From contig JABBOT010000003.1 in the NCBI GenBank assembly GCA_016165875.1, positions 30,175,663 to 30,239,662 of the forward strand: a DNA stretch of 64,000 bases. Direction: 5' to 3'. The translations under genes were made by a program, and so were the position numbers. Under the pieces are notes generated by a model that saw nothing but the letters and a program-made list of their open reading frames with translations, was not told where the DNA came from and ran no database searches. This stretch comes from Acanthopleura granulata. Its lineage: Eukaryota; Mollusca; Polyplacophora; Chitonida; Chitonidae. Shown one piece after another: positions 28,101 to 40,100 of this stretch. Every line of letters starts with the position of its first letter. Within the stretch, counting starts at the first letter, position 1.

Positions 28101-31100
28101 ATATTGGTCCATGCAGAGCTTCATCCATATACCACATACCTTTTAATCTAAGGTGTGCTATTCTTGAACACACATATAGCATTTAACACCCATCAGATAT
28201 ATGTATTTGTAGTTTACCCATATAGTTACAGTAGTTATGGTATAAGGTTGCTCATAAATTAAACATTTGTCATTTTCATGTAGCTTTGTATTGTAACTCT
28301 CTGAACTTGGGTTTTGAGTTTCCCTTAGACACATTGCTTCATCATTCAGCAGATGACAGTCTGTAGTGTGGCCTCAGCTGTATCTGTGTTTTGCACATTT
28401 CAGGTTCCCCTGGTAAGGAGCTTACCCCCCAGCCCATAACCCCGGGCACCCTGGTGGCTGAGCCTTACTCCTGGAAGAGTCTGGTCACAGGCCAGCCGGT
28501 GTTGAGGCTACGTACCACAGCCATACGCTCAGCTGTCCTCACTCTGCCTGCTGGGTAAGTCACGTCATACATCGACATGTCTACTTGTCAGTGTAAATAT
28601 GTAATGCCTGTGAGGAGACTGGTACAAGTAACACTTAAACCCCTGTGGCCATCTAGAACGGGATATTCCCTATCAGTGTGAGGTAATACCTGCAAATACT
28701 TCAGCTGAATGTGTCACACATTGCCTGCAAATGTTGCAGTTTGAAGTGATCTCATGATATCATGTGCTTTCTGGAGACTGGAATCAAGGGTAACATCCAA
28801 AAAAAAAAGTGTTATGGCCCTCGGGTGTGTGGGATCCATCTGTTGACTTGACTGTTTTAACTATGAACATTGCCGTAAGTGAAAGCTTTACAACAGAATT
28901 CTCAGCATGAAGAAGGAAATAAATTGTCATTATGATAAAATTTATTCAGGCTGAACTGATGTGAAATTTGTCTTTTCCAAATGTTTTGATTATTTATGTT
29001 TCAGTCGCCATGTATTGCGCTTCATGATGTCGGCGCCATTGGGGTACCACGTCCACATGTGTTCTACCGTCAACTTTGTGTTTGGTGAAGAGGAGACTGT
29101 CATGTCACACTTGAAGAATGTGAGTTTGAACATTGACTACAAGTCCATGTTGTTACACATACAAAGGACAGGATCAAGAAAGAAATGAAGTACAAGTGCT
29201 AGAAATCAGTATATGTTATCTCTTCTCAGTCGTTCAGGCTTTGCCAAATGGAAATATCTTGAAAAACTGTACTAAAATTGTTTGCCTTGCCAAATCCACA
29301 CATTCAAAGTGTTTGTTTTGTTAATCAGTTGCCCGGTTAATCTAATAAGGTAGGTGGTTCATGATTTAAGACTACATACAGACGTGGCTATGTTTCAGGA
29401 GAGTTGTAGGTTTGTAGAGAACGCCAACCAGGTGATCAGCTGTCTGGGCAAGTGTATCAACAGTTTCCATGACACAGAGCAGTTCAACGCAGCCTTTGAT
29501 GAGCTGGTCTGGGCACACTGTCCCTACAGGAATGTAAAACTAGCATCCAAGCAGCACCACTTCAAGGTATGGCCAGTAAGAAGATGTGTAATACAGGTGC
29601 ACTGCTTTGTCATAGTGCTGAGTTCAGTCCTGAATTCAATCCTGAGTCTGGTCAAGCTAAAAAGCACTAATTTGTGAAGAATATTTTATTTTTATTCAAC
29701 GTAAAGACAATAGGAATTTTTCACTTGTCCAAAGGTGGTCATGTTTATAGGTGGACGCGATCAGAGAGCCTGGAGTAAACGTCTACCCCTTATCCAGGTA
29801 CCTGACAAACCTCTTGACTTAACTAGGGACAGTTGGATATAGGTGTGCAACATGGCTGAAACTACCACATTATCTGATTAAAAACAGAGGGCGGGGGGAG
29901 GGGCCCTCCAATGTGACTTTAAAATCACCAAGGCATTTCCATTGTACATTATGTGGTGTATACGATGACATTTCACCTTCAGTCTACCTTTTTATCGCCA
30001 GGTGTTTAATGAGTCCCTGTACCAGATGCTGAAAAAAGCCTTAGCTGATGGGGTCAGTCCTGACATGGCCTTGGCATGGAGAGCGTTTAATTTTGACGTC
30101 ACCACAAAGTGGATTCTTGGCAACTTACACAGCAGCAGACCCAGTGAGTCACCCTAATATAACTTGCAAACTGCAAAATAGTTATCCTTTATGCAAATTG
30201 AAACATGTCTTGAAATCCAAGAGTATATGACAACTCTTGCTAACCTGACCTACGTGCAAAGGTGAAGCTTAACTGTTGCATGTGTCCTTATTACACCAAT
30301 CTGGCAATCGCAGATGTATTTGTGAGTTACAGCTTAGGCATTTCTGTTCATTGGTATTGGCATCTGACTTTATGTTCAGTGTGGCAAAAAACTGCAAAGG
30401 AGAAGTAATGTGTAAAATCGGAACAGATGAGTATGTTTTAAACATAAAAAACTGTAACTGTGATAAATTAATATTTTCTTGAATGCATTTCCATTTGAGT
30501 TTGTTTTGTGTCTCAGCAACTGGTAACACAAGTCACAGAGGATCTGCCAAGACTACCAGTAAAAAGCGTAAGTGACATTTAAATTGTTTAATGCTCATGT
30601 AGCTAACAATATCTGCTGTCAACCATACTGTATTCTTGACAGATTGCTTGACTCTTGCTCACCGCATGTCATCGTTATCTACAGGCTGTTGACAAAGGCT
30701 GTCTTTGGTACTTGCTTTGAAAAGCTTGAAAACTACATATACATGGAATTAGTAAAAATAGGTGTACAGCAATATATGTGGTGTAGAACAGTGTGGGAAA
30801 ACGTTATCAATTTTTTCACTTGTTGTATTTGTATTTATACAGCTTGGCCTTTTCTTTCATATGTTTATGTCAGAGTTTGTATGAAAAATTTTATGACAAA
30901 TTAACGGTACTTGACAGTGCTTTTTGATTCCGATGCACATCTGCTTTTATGGTTTTCCTACTGCGTCAGTTACAAATACAGGAGTTTAACATTTGTAAAA
31001 TAAAACTTGTCAGAGGTAGCTGTCAGTCGATTAATCGCAGGAAGTTGTCCTGTACCTGTCGCGCAAGCTCTTATAAGGGGAGATCTTTCAAATGTACCTC

Positions 31101-34100
31101 TGTTATCAGTTGTAATCATTTTGTAGGCCTGGTTATTCAGTGGAGGTTTAACTGTAACCTAAGGATAATGCTAACCCATGGTTTAATATCTTATCTCAGG
31201 ACCAAGTTAAGCACCTCTTTTCACAACGGGGACACTGAAGTGTGAAGAAATATAGTGCAACATGTAATAATTTACATTTACTGGAAATGTACTTACAAAG
31301 TCTCTTTGAGGCAATTCAGTTTTGGTATTTTCTGTTACAGTACTCGCACTTTCTCAGAGAATCTTAAATATGTTGTCACTGCAAAGATACAACTGCACAG
31401 TTTTAATCCCTTGGTTAGATTCTGAAGTAGTCATGTCAGGTGACACTTATTAAGCTTATTTTTGTTGTTAGCACACACCTGGTATTTGTTATTTGTCTGC
31501 TAAAATAAAGTCTTTAAGATGCTTCAAAGAAAAATTGAATTCCATGAGGCAGTTTGGGATAGTCTGTTGCTGTACTACACCTTGGTCTCGGCTTGAGATT
31601 CTAGCATAGAAATTAGCCTTTCTAAGCTGTTCAGGATGTAAAATTTGCCTTCTGCATTCTTCATGTATTATTAAAGATCTCTTCTATACCAGTCTAGTGT
31701 CACTGTTTGAATATTTCAGACTGCCAGTGCTTCACCCACTGACATAATCAGGATTGTCTGTCTATTGTTTTGCACCTGTTTTCCCTGTTATCTCTTTGGT
31801 GCCTGTTTTATACAGAGAATGTAACGCTATGTCACATGTAACTACCATGGCTACCTATATGTACAATGTATGTCATCATGGCAGTTACACTCTCTTTGTA
31901 AGCATGGCCCTTGGGTGTACACACTTGACTAATCGTGTCTTCTCTTTTCTCCCCACTGCCACCTGTACATGCTTCCTGTAGAGGCATCAGTAGAGGGTAG
32001 GTCATTTATTACTTATTTATGTACAGATGTTACCTCAAAGCTTGCTCCATAATAGATAAAAGAATTTAAAGTATTTCTCCTCCTCTCTGTTAAATGACTC
32101 ATCTTGCACTCTTAAATGCTTCACCTACCTGTAGTTAATGTTGAAACTGAAAGTTTTGATGAATTTTTAGTTTGACCAAAAGCAGGCATTGTCCTAAATC
32201 ACCTCGTGGAACAGTCAAAATGCATTGAATACAACAAGGCAGCAACATTTCCCCTGCCTTTATAGTAGTGAACTGTGACTACCTCTGAGCAGCATGACTT
32301 GCACTCCGTCATTCACTTGCCGCATCATTTTGAACTGTTAACTGTTAGTGTATTTGAAAATTTTTGACTGTTATGCTAACTGATAGTCAGCTAGTGCCAG
32401 GTAACGCAACACAGATAGGTCTGCTAGACTTAATATGAATGTTGGCAAAAGAAATTACTGAAATTAAAAGTACAGTAAAATATAAAGTTGTTAGAATGTG
32501 GGTTCTAGAGGATTAATATTTCAAAGATTTAGAATATTTTGGTCATATTGGGTTGTATCCAACTAATTACTGTATTAAAATACTGCCTGTGTAGGTAAAA
32601 TCAGCTAGAGCTTCTTTAAACTGTTGAATGAAGAGATACATGTGCAGCGTACATCTTACGTCCAGAAAAATAGCAGATGATAGTTCACATGCTCTTATAT
32701 ATCAGTATATACAAAACCTGTGCAGGTTCTGAGTTCGTGTGGTATTGGTGTGTTGGGATGAGGTTGTTACATGTAAAAGTTGTATGTTGTTTTTAACAAA
32801 AATCAGCACTGATATGGCTCTCTGTTGAAATGAATTTTCAAGTATGTGATGTTGTTTGTGGAAGCTTTGTGTGTGTGTGTGTGTTGAAAGTGTGACATAA
32901 CGTATGCTTTACTGTGATTTGCTCATATCATACTTGCAGATCCTGAAAAGGTGGAAAATCCATGGATTGCCAAATACATGTAAGAAAGTTAAAAATGGTT
33001 TTATGTCTGGTAATGAAGGATATATATGAGAAATACTTCATAATTTCATGATTTCTGATTAAATGAAAAAAATATAAATAAAGTTGTTCCCGTTTGTTCC
33101 ACCAAAGTACCCTTGTCCAGTTTCATTGCTGACTTTGCTTGCTCCACCCATGAACTTAAGAGTCGCCATGAAAGGGAAAAATTCTTGAGGAAAATAAGCA
33201 ATCTCTGGATTGGTTTCAAGGCTCTGGTAACATCATCACATTCATGTTGTATTTATTCTGTCACCAGGGAACCATCTGTAGATGAGCAAATAGCTGCTGT
33301 GAGGATACAAAAAGTCTGGCAGGGCTACTGGGTGAGGAAGGTCAAGGCTGCTAGAACACCTGGTGAGTTGTTTCCTGCAGATATTTGTAGGAGCTGTCAG
33401 AGCTTCACCATTTAGTTCAGTTGTCACAAGAGTGACGACGAGTATGGCCTGAAAACTCAGAATCCGAAGTCTGACCAGATATGTGTGTCATAAATTGAAA
33501 CTTCAGAGTTGTCCACTATAGGTTCATGTTGATACGGCAGTTCATATGCTTCTGTGTAGCTTAAATCTATCTCAAAATTATATCTTTCTGACTCGGCCGC
33601 TGATTGTAGATCGGCTAGGGTGGTAAATCTATTGTTTTGGGCAGATTTAAAGTCATTATTACGTTTCTCAGAAGACCTCCTGGTAATGTACTGTGTAAAC
33701 AGGATATCTTTGTAAGTAGGACCAGTAGCAAAATCTGGATACTAATCTTTTAAGTGTGTTACACAAGTTTAGATTAAAAAAAAATTAATTAATAATTTGG
33801 GCAAAACCTTATTGAAGGATATAATTGTTTCTCTTAAAGGATTACATCACCAAATTTTTTTTTTCATGTTTTATGTTTGTGAATACCATGTTGAAAATGA
33901 CTATATTACAGGCACAGAAGAGCACAGTAAAGCCCTGGAACAGCTGCAGAAAGCCTGGACTGTTATAGAATCTAATGCTGAAACACATGGCCTGTTTTTG
34001 TTCAGGTAGGATCATTGTCCACATGAAGGTGTTAATTTAGTTTCCTCACCTTCAGTATTGGGCCATTTTTGGGGTCACCCAAGAAGAGATAACTCAGTAA

Positions 34101-37100
34101 AGTACATGGGCAGAGATAAAAGTTTTTAATAACATTAGTCATTGTAAGCTAATGGCAGATATGGACATGATACCTTTGTCTTTTCCAGGCATTTGTTCAA
34201 AACTGACCCTGATCTGATGCCTTACTACCCATTCCACAAAGACGAGTGGAATAAGATTTGTTATGAGGACTACCAGGGGAGTTACCCTGATCAGCCCTCC
34301 CACACTTGGTTTGTTGTCTTCAGGTAGGTGACAGCTGTTGCAAACTTAACAGGAACATTTTCACATAACTTGATGGTGCTGTCTGGTTTGGCACCAAAAG
34401 GCAACATGAGTTATGAGAGAAGTAACATATCTTAGTTACACCTTACAAAGTTTTGTAAGTTACAAAGCTTTACACCTTACAAAGTTTTGTAAGGTGGACC
34501 AAGATTGTTTTAGGGGGTACAACTCTAATATAATATCTGACATAAGGAAGACTTTATTATTTGCTAAATAAAAAGAACAAAAATATCATTGACTTGATGT
34601 TTACATTGAATGAATGTAGTGAGGGTGAACATGCAGTGCACAGTGTGTAAATATATCATTTCACAATGTATATCGTTATCATTGCCAAGATGCTGCTATA
34701 ATGTTGCAGGGAGATATTCTATGTACAAGAGGAGATGCTGGCTGTCCCTAAAGTATATGTCCCCATAAACACCTGTATGCTGAGGGTGATCAACAATGAC
34801 ACAGGGGAGGAAATCCCCCGAGTCTTCCACAAGGTGGCGCCACATGTCTACAAGAGAAACAAGGTATATGTTGTCACCTTCTCCAAATGACGTGGTGAGA
34901 GCAATAAGCTAATAACCTTGCAGAAATTGATTGTTTAAATTTACTCTCTGGAAACAAATTTTATCATGGGGTATTTGAATATTTTGTGATATAAAAATGA
35001 CCCAGGTTTCAGATGATTTCTTGCATATACATCTATGGTTTTGGCTTTCCGTTTAAGTTCCTGTGATGTGAAATGTACTCTGTTGACCTTGCAGAGAGGG
35101 TACACCTTTGTGGCTGACGCCCGCAGCACTGACATGTCACTGATGGCCAACAAGTGGAGGATGCGTCTGATTGGTTCACTCAGCCCTCTGCCTGCACCAG
35201 TCAGACCAGAGGTTAACTGTAGCTTCACCATGAAGGAGATCAAAGACTATTACATACCTAATGAGAAAAACATCATCTTCAGGTAGGATAATCCTTTGTC
35301 TGTGGTCAGTGATGAAATGCAGGTACAGTTTGTGGACAGTTTTGATGCAATAGTCAATCGAAAGCATTAGATCCAGTGAAGCATAGATGGAATTGACTGG
35401 CCTGCACTTACTACACTGTTGCCCAACATGCCAAGTAAGCTTGACTACACTGTCAGTGAATGAACTTGACTACACACCATGACCAGATGAAGACTACATC
35501 ATCACCAAACATGCCAATTGAACTAGATTTCATTGTCACTAAATGAACTTGACCACACCATGACCAAATGAACCATGCTCACTGTCCTTTGGTTTCTGCA
35601 CCTGATTAGTCAATTTCATGAACAACATATCCAAATCGTTACTTTCCTCAAAACACTGAAAGAGAAATTGAAATTTTAGCTTTTAATACCACTAATATTG
35701 AAGATTTAGGGTATGTGGCCTAGCTGTCATGTCTGATGTTCTGAAGTAGCAGCATGGTATTCCAGTGAGGCAGCATTATAATCAAAATATGTTGACACTG
35801 ACAGAGAAAGACAAAGAGAGAATAGCAGAGTAATATGGAAAGTGAGGTGAAACCTGTAGCAAACAAACAAAATTTAATATCTCTGATGAGGTTGCCTGTT
35901 TAGGTGACATCATCATGTCAGCAGAGGAATATCTAGAATCTAATCTCTCCTGTCCTCTAGGTACTCTGTGAAGGTTACGGAGGATCACCTGGCCAGTTTG
36001 CAGGTGAATACCTCCAAACCGGACGTGTACGTCAAGCTGATGGTCCTGGACAATGAGGAGGAGGTGATCAGCACCATAGGGAAGGGCCATGCCGTGCTGC
36101 CCGCGTACATCTTCCACAAAGACATCCACCCCGAGGACAAGGCCAGCGCCCAGGGCGAGGAAGACAAGAAGGACAAGCACGACGACCACAAACGATCAGG
36201 TTCTCGCGCGTGTGAGTGTGCTGCTTACAGTCAGGGCGCTTCTGCTTTATCAGGGGTGCGTTTCATTCATGCCCTGGTGGCAGCTGGAGGAGGCAGTGGT
36301 CACCAGTCACTCCATTTGGCAGCTGGAGGAGGCAGTGGTGACCATTGAAAGAGGAGTTGTTCCATTGACCTGCACAGGGCCCACCTGCATGATGAGTTAC
36401 GAGCATGTAGCTACCATGGCGACGTATTACCTACAGTGCAGGTTGCGATGGTATTAACATGCTTGTAAAGTTAAGAGGGCTTTGTGCAAGTAGGCCGTGG
36501 AGACCAGTGGCTCCATTGCCCCCAGCGAGGGGGTCGGAGGAGTAGGTGGCGTGTGTTGTAACGTCGTAGCTCACTCAACTTGACATGACTGCCAGAACAT
36601 TGGGACGTCACGTTGCGTGCTCCAGTGGCCACTGAATCTGCCACGGGTGGCGGTCAGATTAATGAATGGAGTGCATCCCAACTCTTCTTTTTGCTTGCGT
36701 CTGTGACCAAACTGTTGTGATGATTAATAGTAGTGGTGCTCTTTTCCCTGCAACTGAAAGCTTTGGAGCTTATTGGTCTGCTGGCATTCTTTTGAGACTA
36801 TGGTTACTTTAATATTTGCACCCCCATAGTTTTGCAGTGTGGCTGAAACTTTGCAGATTGCTGTGTGTGTTTGTTTGGTAATCTAATGCAGATTTGAGAG
36901 ATACATTGAAAATACCGTTCTGTTGAGTATTTTATCATCAGGGAAGTGGCTAAAGTTTATCATTGGTTTGGTGTGCGACTCTCACCATGAAGTATGCAAG
37001 TTCAGTCTCGTCCTTTGACTTGGAATTTGTTATAGTAGATTAGACATTTGTCCTCTTCCATGAGGTAGCATTGTCATGATGTGTGGCAGTTGGACATTGA

Positions 37101-40100
37101 ATGTGATGTGTCCATCCATTCTGGAGTATGGAATTCAACAACAACCTACTGTAAACATTATATATGCTTGAGTATCACCTTACTTGTGACACAATATAAA
37201 TATCCTAATCCCCCAAACTCTCTCTTGATTGCAGCCACTAAGACAGGTAAAGGCCAGTCATCTTCCAGCAAGGAGAGTGTCAGCGGTAAAGGCAAGAGGT
37301 CTAGCTCAGCCAAGAGCCAGGAAGGCCGAAACTCAGTAAGAACATTGTGTGTTTGTCATCCATCTTGGTCAAGAAATTCGTATTACTTAAAGGGGGAGCA
37401 GGTCATGGCTGAGTGGTTAGGGCGCTTGTCTTCTCAATGCTAGGACACGAGTGCGGTTTCAATCCCGTTCTAAGACTGGGAATTTGTGGATTTCCATTCT
37501 CTCGCTGTCCATGTATCTTTGGTGATAATAAGCTGGCATGGCTTTTCGTGCAGCCTAACAAAAACCACTTTTCTTCCATAAATATGGTATTGCCCATTTG
37601 TTATTGAGTTGCCAAACTTTGCTAGTTTACCTCGGTTACCTCATTCCATTTTCCTCCACCCATAAAACCGACCAGTTTGTAAAAGTAAAAAGCTCTTTCA
37701 ACAGTTAGTAATTGAACAATTAAATTAAAAGCATGAGCAAAAGAATGTTTTGTCATGTTAGAATTTCACACATCTGGTCATGAAATTGTCATGCAGACTG
37801 AGGCCTCCAGTCATGTCAGTTCATATACATCACACTGTAAAATTCCAGCTCTAAACAAGCACTTCTGGGAAATGTATATAGATTGTGCTCTCATAAATAT
37901 TTCATGGAATCTTGTGTATACTGAGGAGTGTATGTTTAAAGAGTCACTTTGTTGTCAAAACATCTGTGTCTTAAAAGCAAGGCAAATTGATAAAGACTGG
38001 GATAGTCTGAATTGCTTTCTTAAATTGTGGAAATATTGCAGCGTATTAAAACTGATATTGTACATTGCGTCAGAGTATACGGAAACAAAATATTTCTGTC
38101 CTTTCCACTTTGCCTGGTATTAAGTCACCCATGAGCACGTGACGTCATCAATCAACGTGTATCCACAGATGACACTGCCCTTTGTAACGCTCTTGACATC
38201 ATCCCAGCATAAATACCTTGCTCAACATCACATCTGCCTAATTCAATATAATACGAGGAATATTATCACGTCACATCAGGAAAATTTTATGGTCACAGCC
38301 GAAGATTTTGTTTTTCAAGGAATCTTCAGTTGTATGGGTTAAGTAGTGTTATTCATCAAAATCCTTTTGAAACATGCTGTTTCATTCCAAGGAAGTTTGT
38401 ATTCTGACTAGAGTGGCAATTTTAGCTAGGATTTTTGAAACTTACTTACATGAAGAATATGAATGGATGTGCCCTTGTGTTATTGTAATTCATTAATCCA
38501 CTTCTGTTTTCAGAGAAACAGTCCTTTGTCAGAAGTTGTCCAAAACATTGAGTATGACGAGAAAGACCTGAAGGTACTCGTTCTTGTAACCCATTCCCCT
38601 CAGAGACATCTGAAATGTAAAAATGTCGCATTTTCTTTTAATGCTATCCTTTGGTTTGTGGAAAACCAATGGACATACATGGAAAAAAGAACTACATGTC
38701 GCTTGGTTTTCAAGGCAAACCTTAGATCCTGGTAGGTGGAACAAACTAATGAAAATGTATTACTTCTGTTGTCCTTGACAGCCTCACAAGTACATTGTTC
38801 AGGCCATGGTACTAAAGGACAGCTGGCCCCTGTCAGAGGGAAGCTGGACATTTGTCAATATGCTCAAGGAATTGGAGAAAAATGAACTCAAAGGTTTGTC
38901 AGATCACCCTCTTAATTTAACAGCTGTATATAATCCTGCTCAATGTGAACGATTTTCTGTATGAACAATGTATGTCTGATCTGTACCAATTCCTCGGTGA
39001 TTTAATATTGACTATTTTGTATAAAGACTTAAAGGAAAGCACAACAAAGAATTCAAAGCTGTATACAATTCAAATATAATATTGGGTGTCAGTAAAGACA
39101 TGGAGGTGAATTTCCTCACGATAAGTCTGATTAAATTCAAATTAGGATAATTAATTTAATACATTGTTATTTTCATCCTTATTTTACTGTGGGGAAGTCC
39201 GAATGTCAGTAATCATAAAATAAGTTACAGGGGCTTAGTCAGTGATAACACCGGGTCAAAAGTGGACGTTCTTCCAGAATCTGTCCATCCAGAGGTATCA
39301 CCGTGTGCAATAATTGTTCTTTGTTAGTAGTATATATCTTGTTGCTGCTTTGCCCTGAAGTATTTTGGGGTGATTTCATGGCTTTGGGAGAAGGGAAAGT
39401 TACGGTTGTTTCATTTTTGCAAAGATAGTGGGCAGTATAATACCGTCTTGTTTTTATTTTACGTAGATTGTTTTGTACGGTGTGAGTTGCAGATGGAAAT
39501 GATAAGTAAAACATATAACATTTCAGTAACTTTTAAGGAGAGAGCCCCTTCACCACCACGGGAGAAAACAGCAAAGGACGCCAAGGGTTCTAAGGGCGCT
39601 AAAGGCGGGAAGGACAAGGGGGGTAAAGACAAGGATGGCAAGTCGTCTCGCCCTCCCTCACAGCAGTTTGATATCTCCAAGCCATTCTGGGTTCTACGCT
39701 TTGTGAGCGACGCCAGTGCTGTGGTCAGTAACATATCTGTGTACAGTGAAACATAGCAAGAAATCTCTTGCACTGGTTCTTTGGCAAGCCTGCAAATGGG
39801 TGACGGGCATGTTTGAAAACACCCCCTTGGATAAAGTAGTATGACCATGTTTTCCATGTTATATAGTGCTGGACAAAGTTCACTTGGTTCATACCACTTC
39901 CAACAAAGGGGCGTTTTCAAACTATCAAGCACATATTTGCACGTTCGTTTGGCTTTATTTTCCTCTTATCATTTATAAACATCCAAGCAAATCCAAATAT
40001 ATAGTCACTGATTTTCCTGTTAGATAAATATTCAGGTCCAAATACTGTACTTGACCTATCACATCACACCAAAAGGTGCATTGCTAGAGGCAAATAACAG

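Noticed and set aside
39459..39932. 157-codon minus-strand frame
   Set aside because: Antisense to ADGB exon 39 and to the fold-back element; its Ser/Leu/Pro-rich content mirrors the Lys/Gly-rich exon on the other strand.
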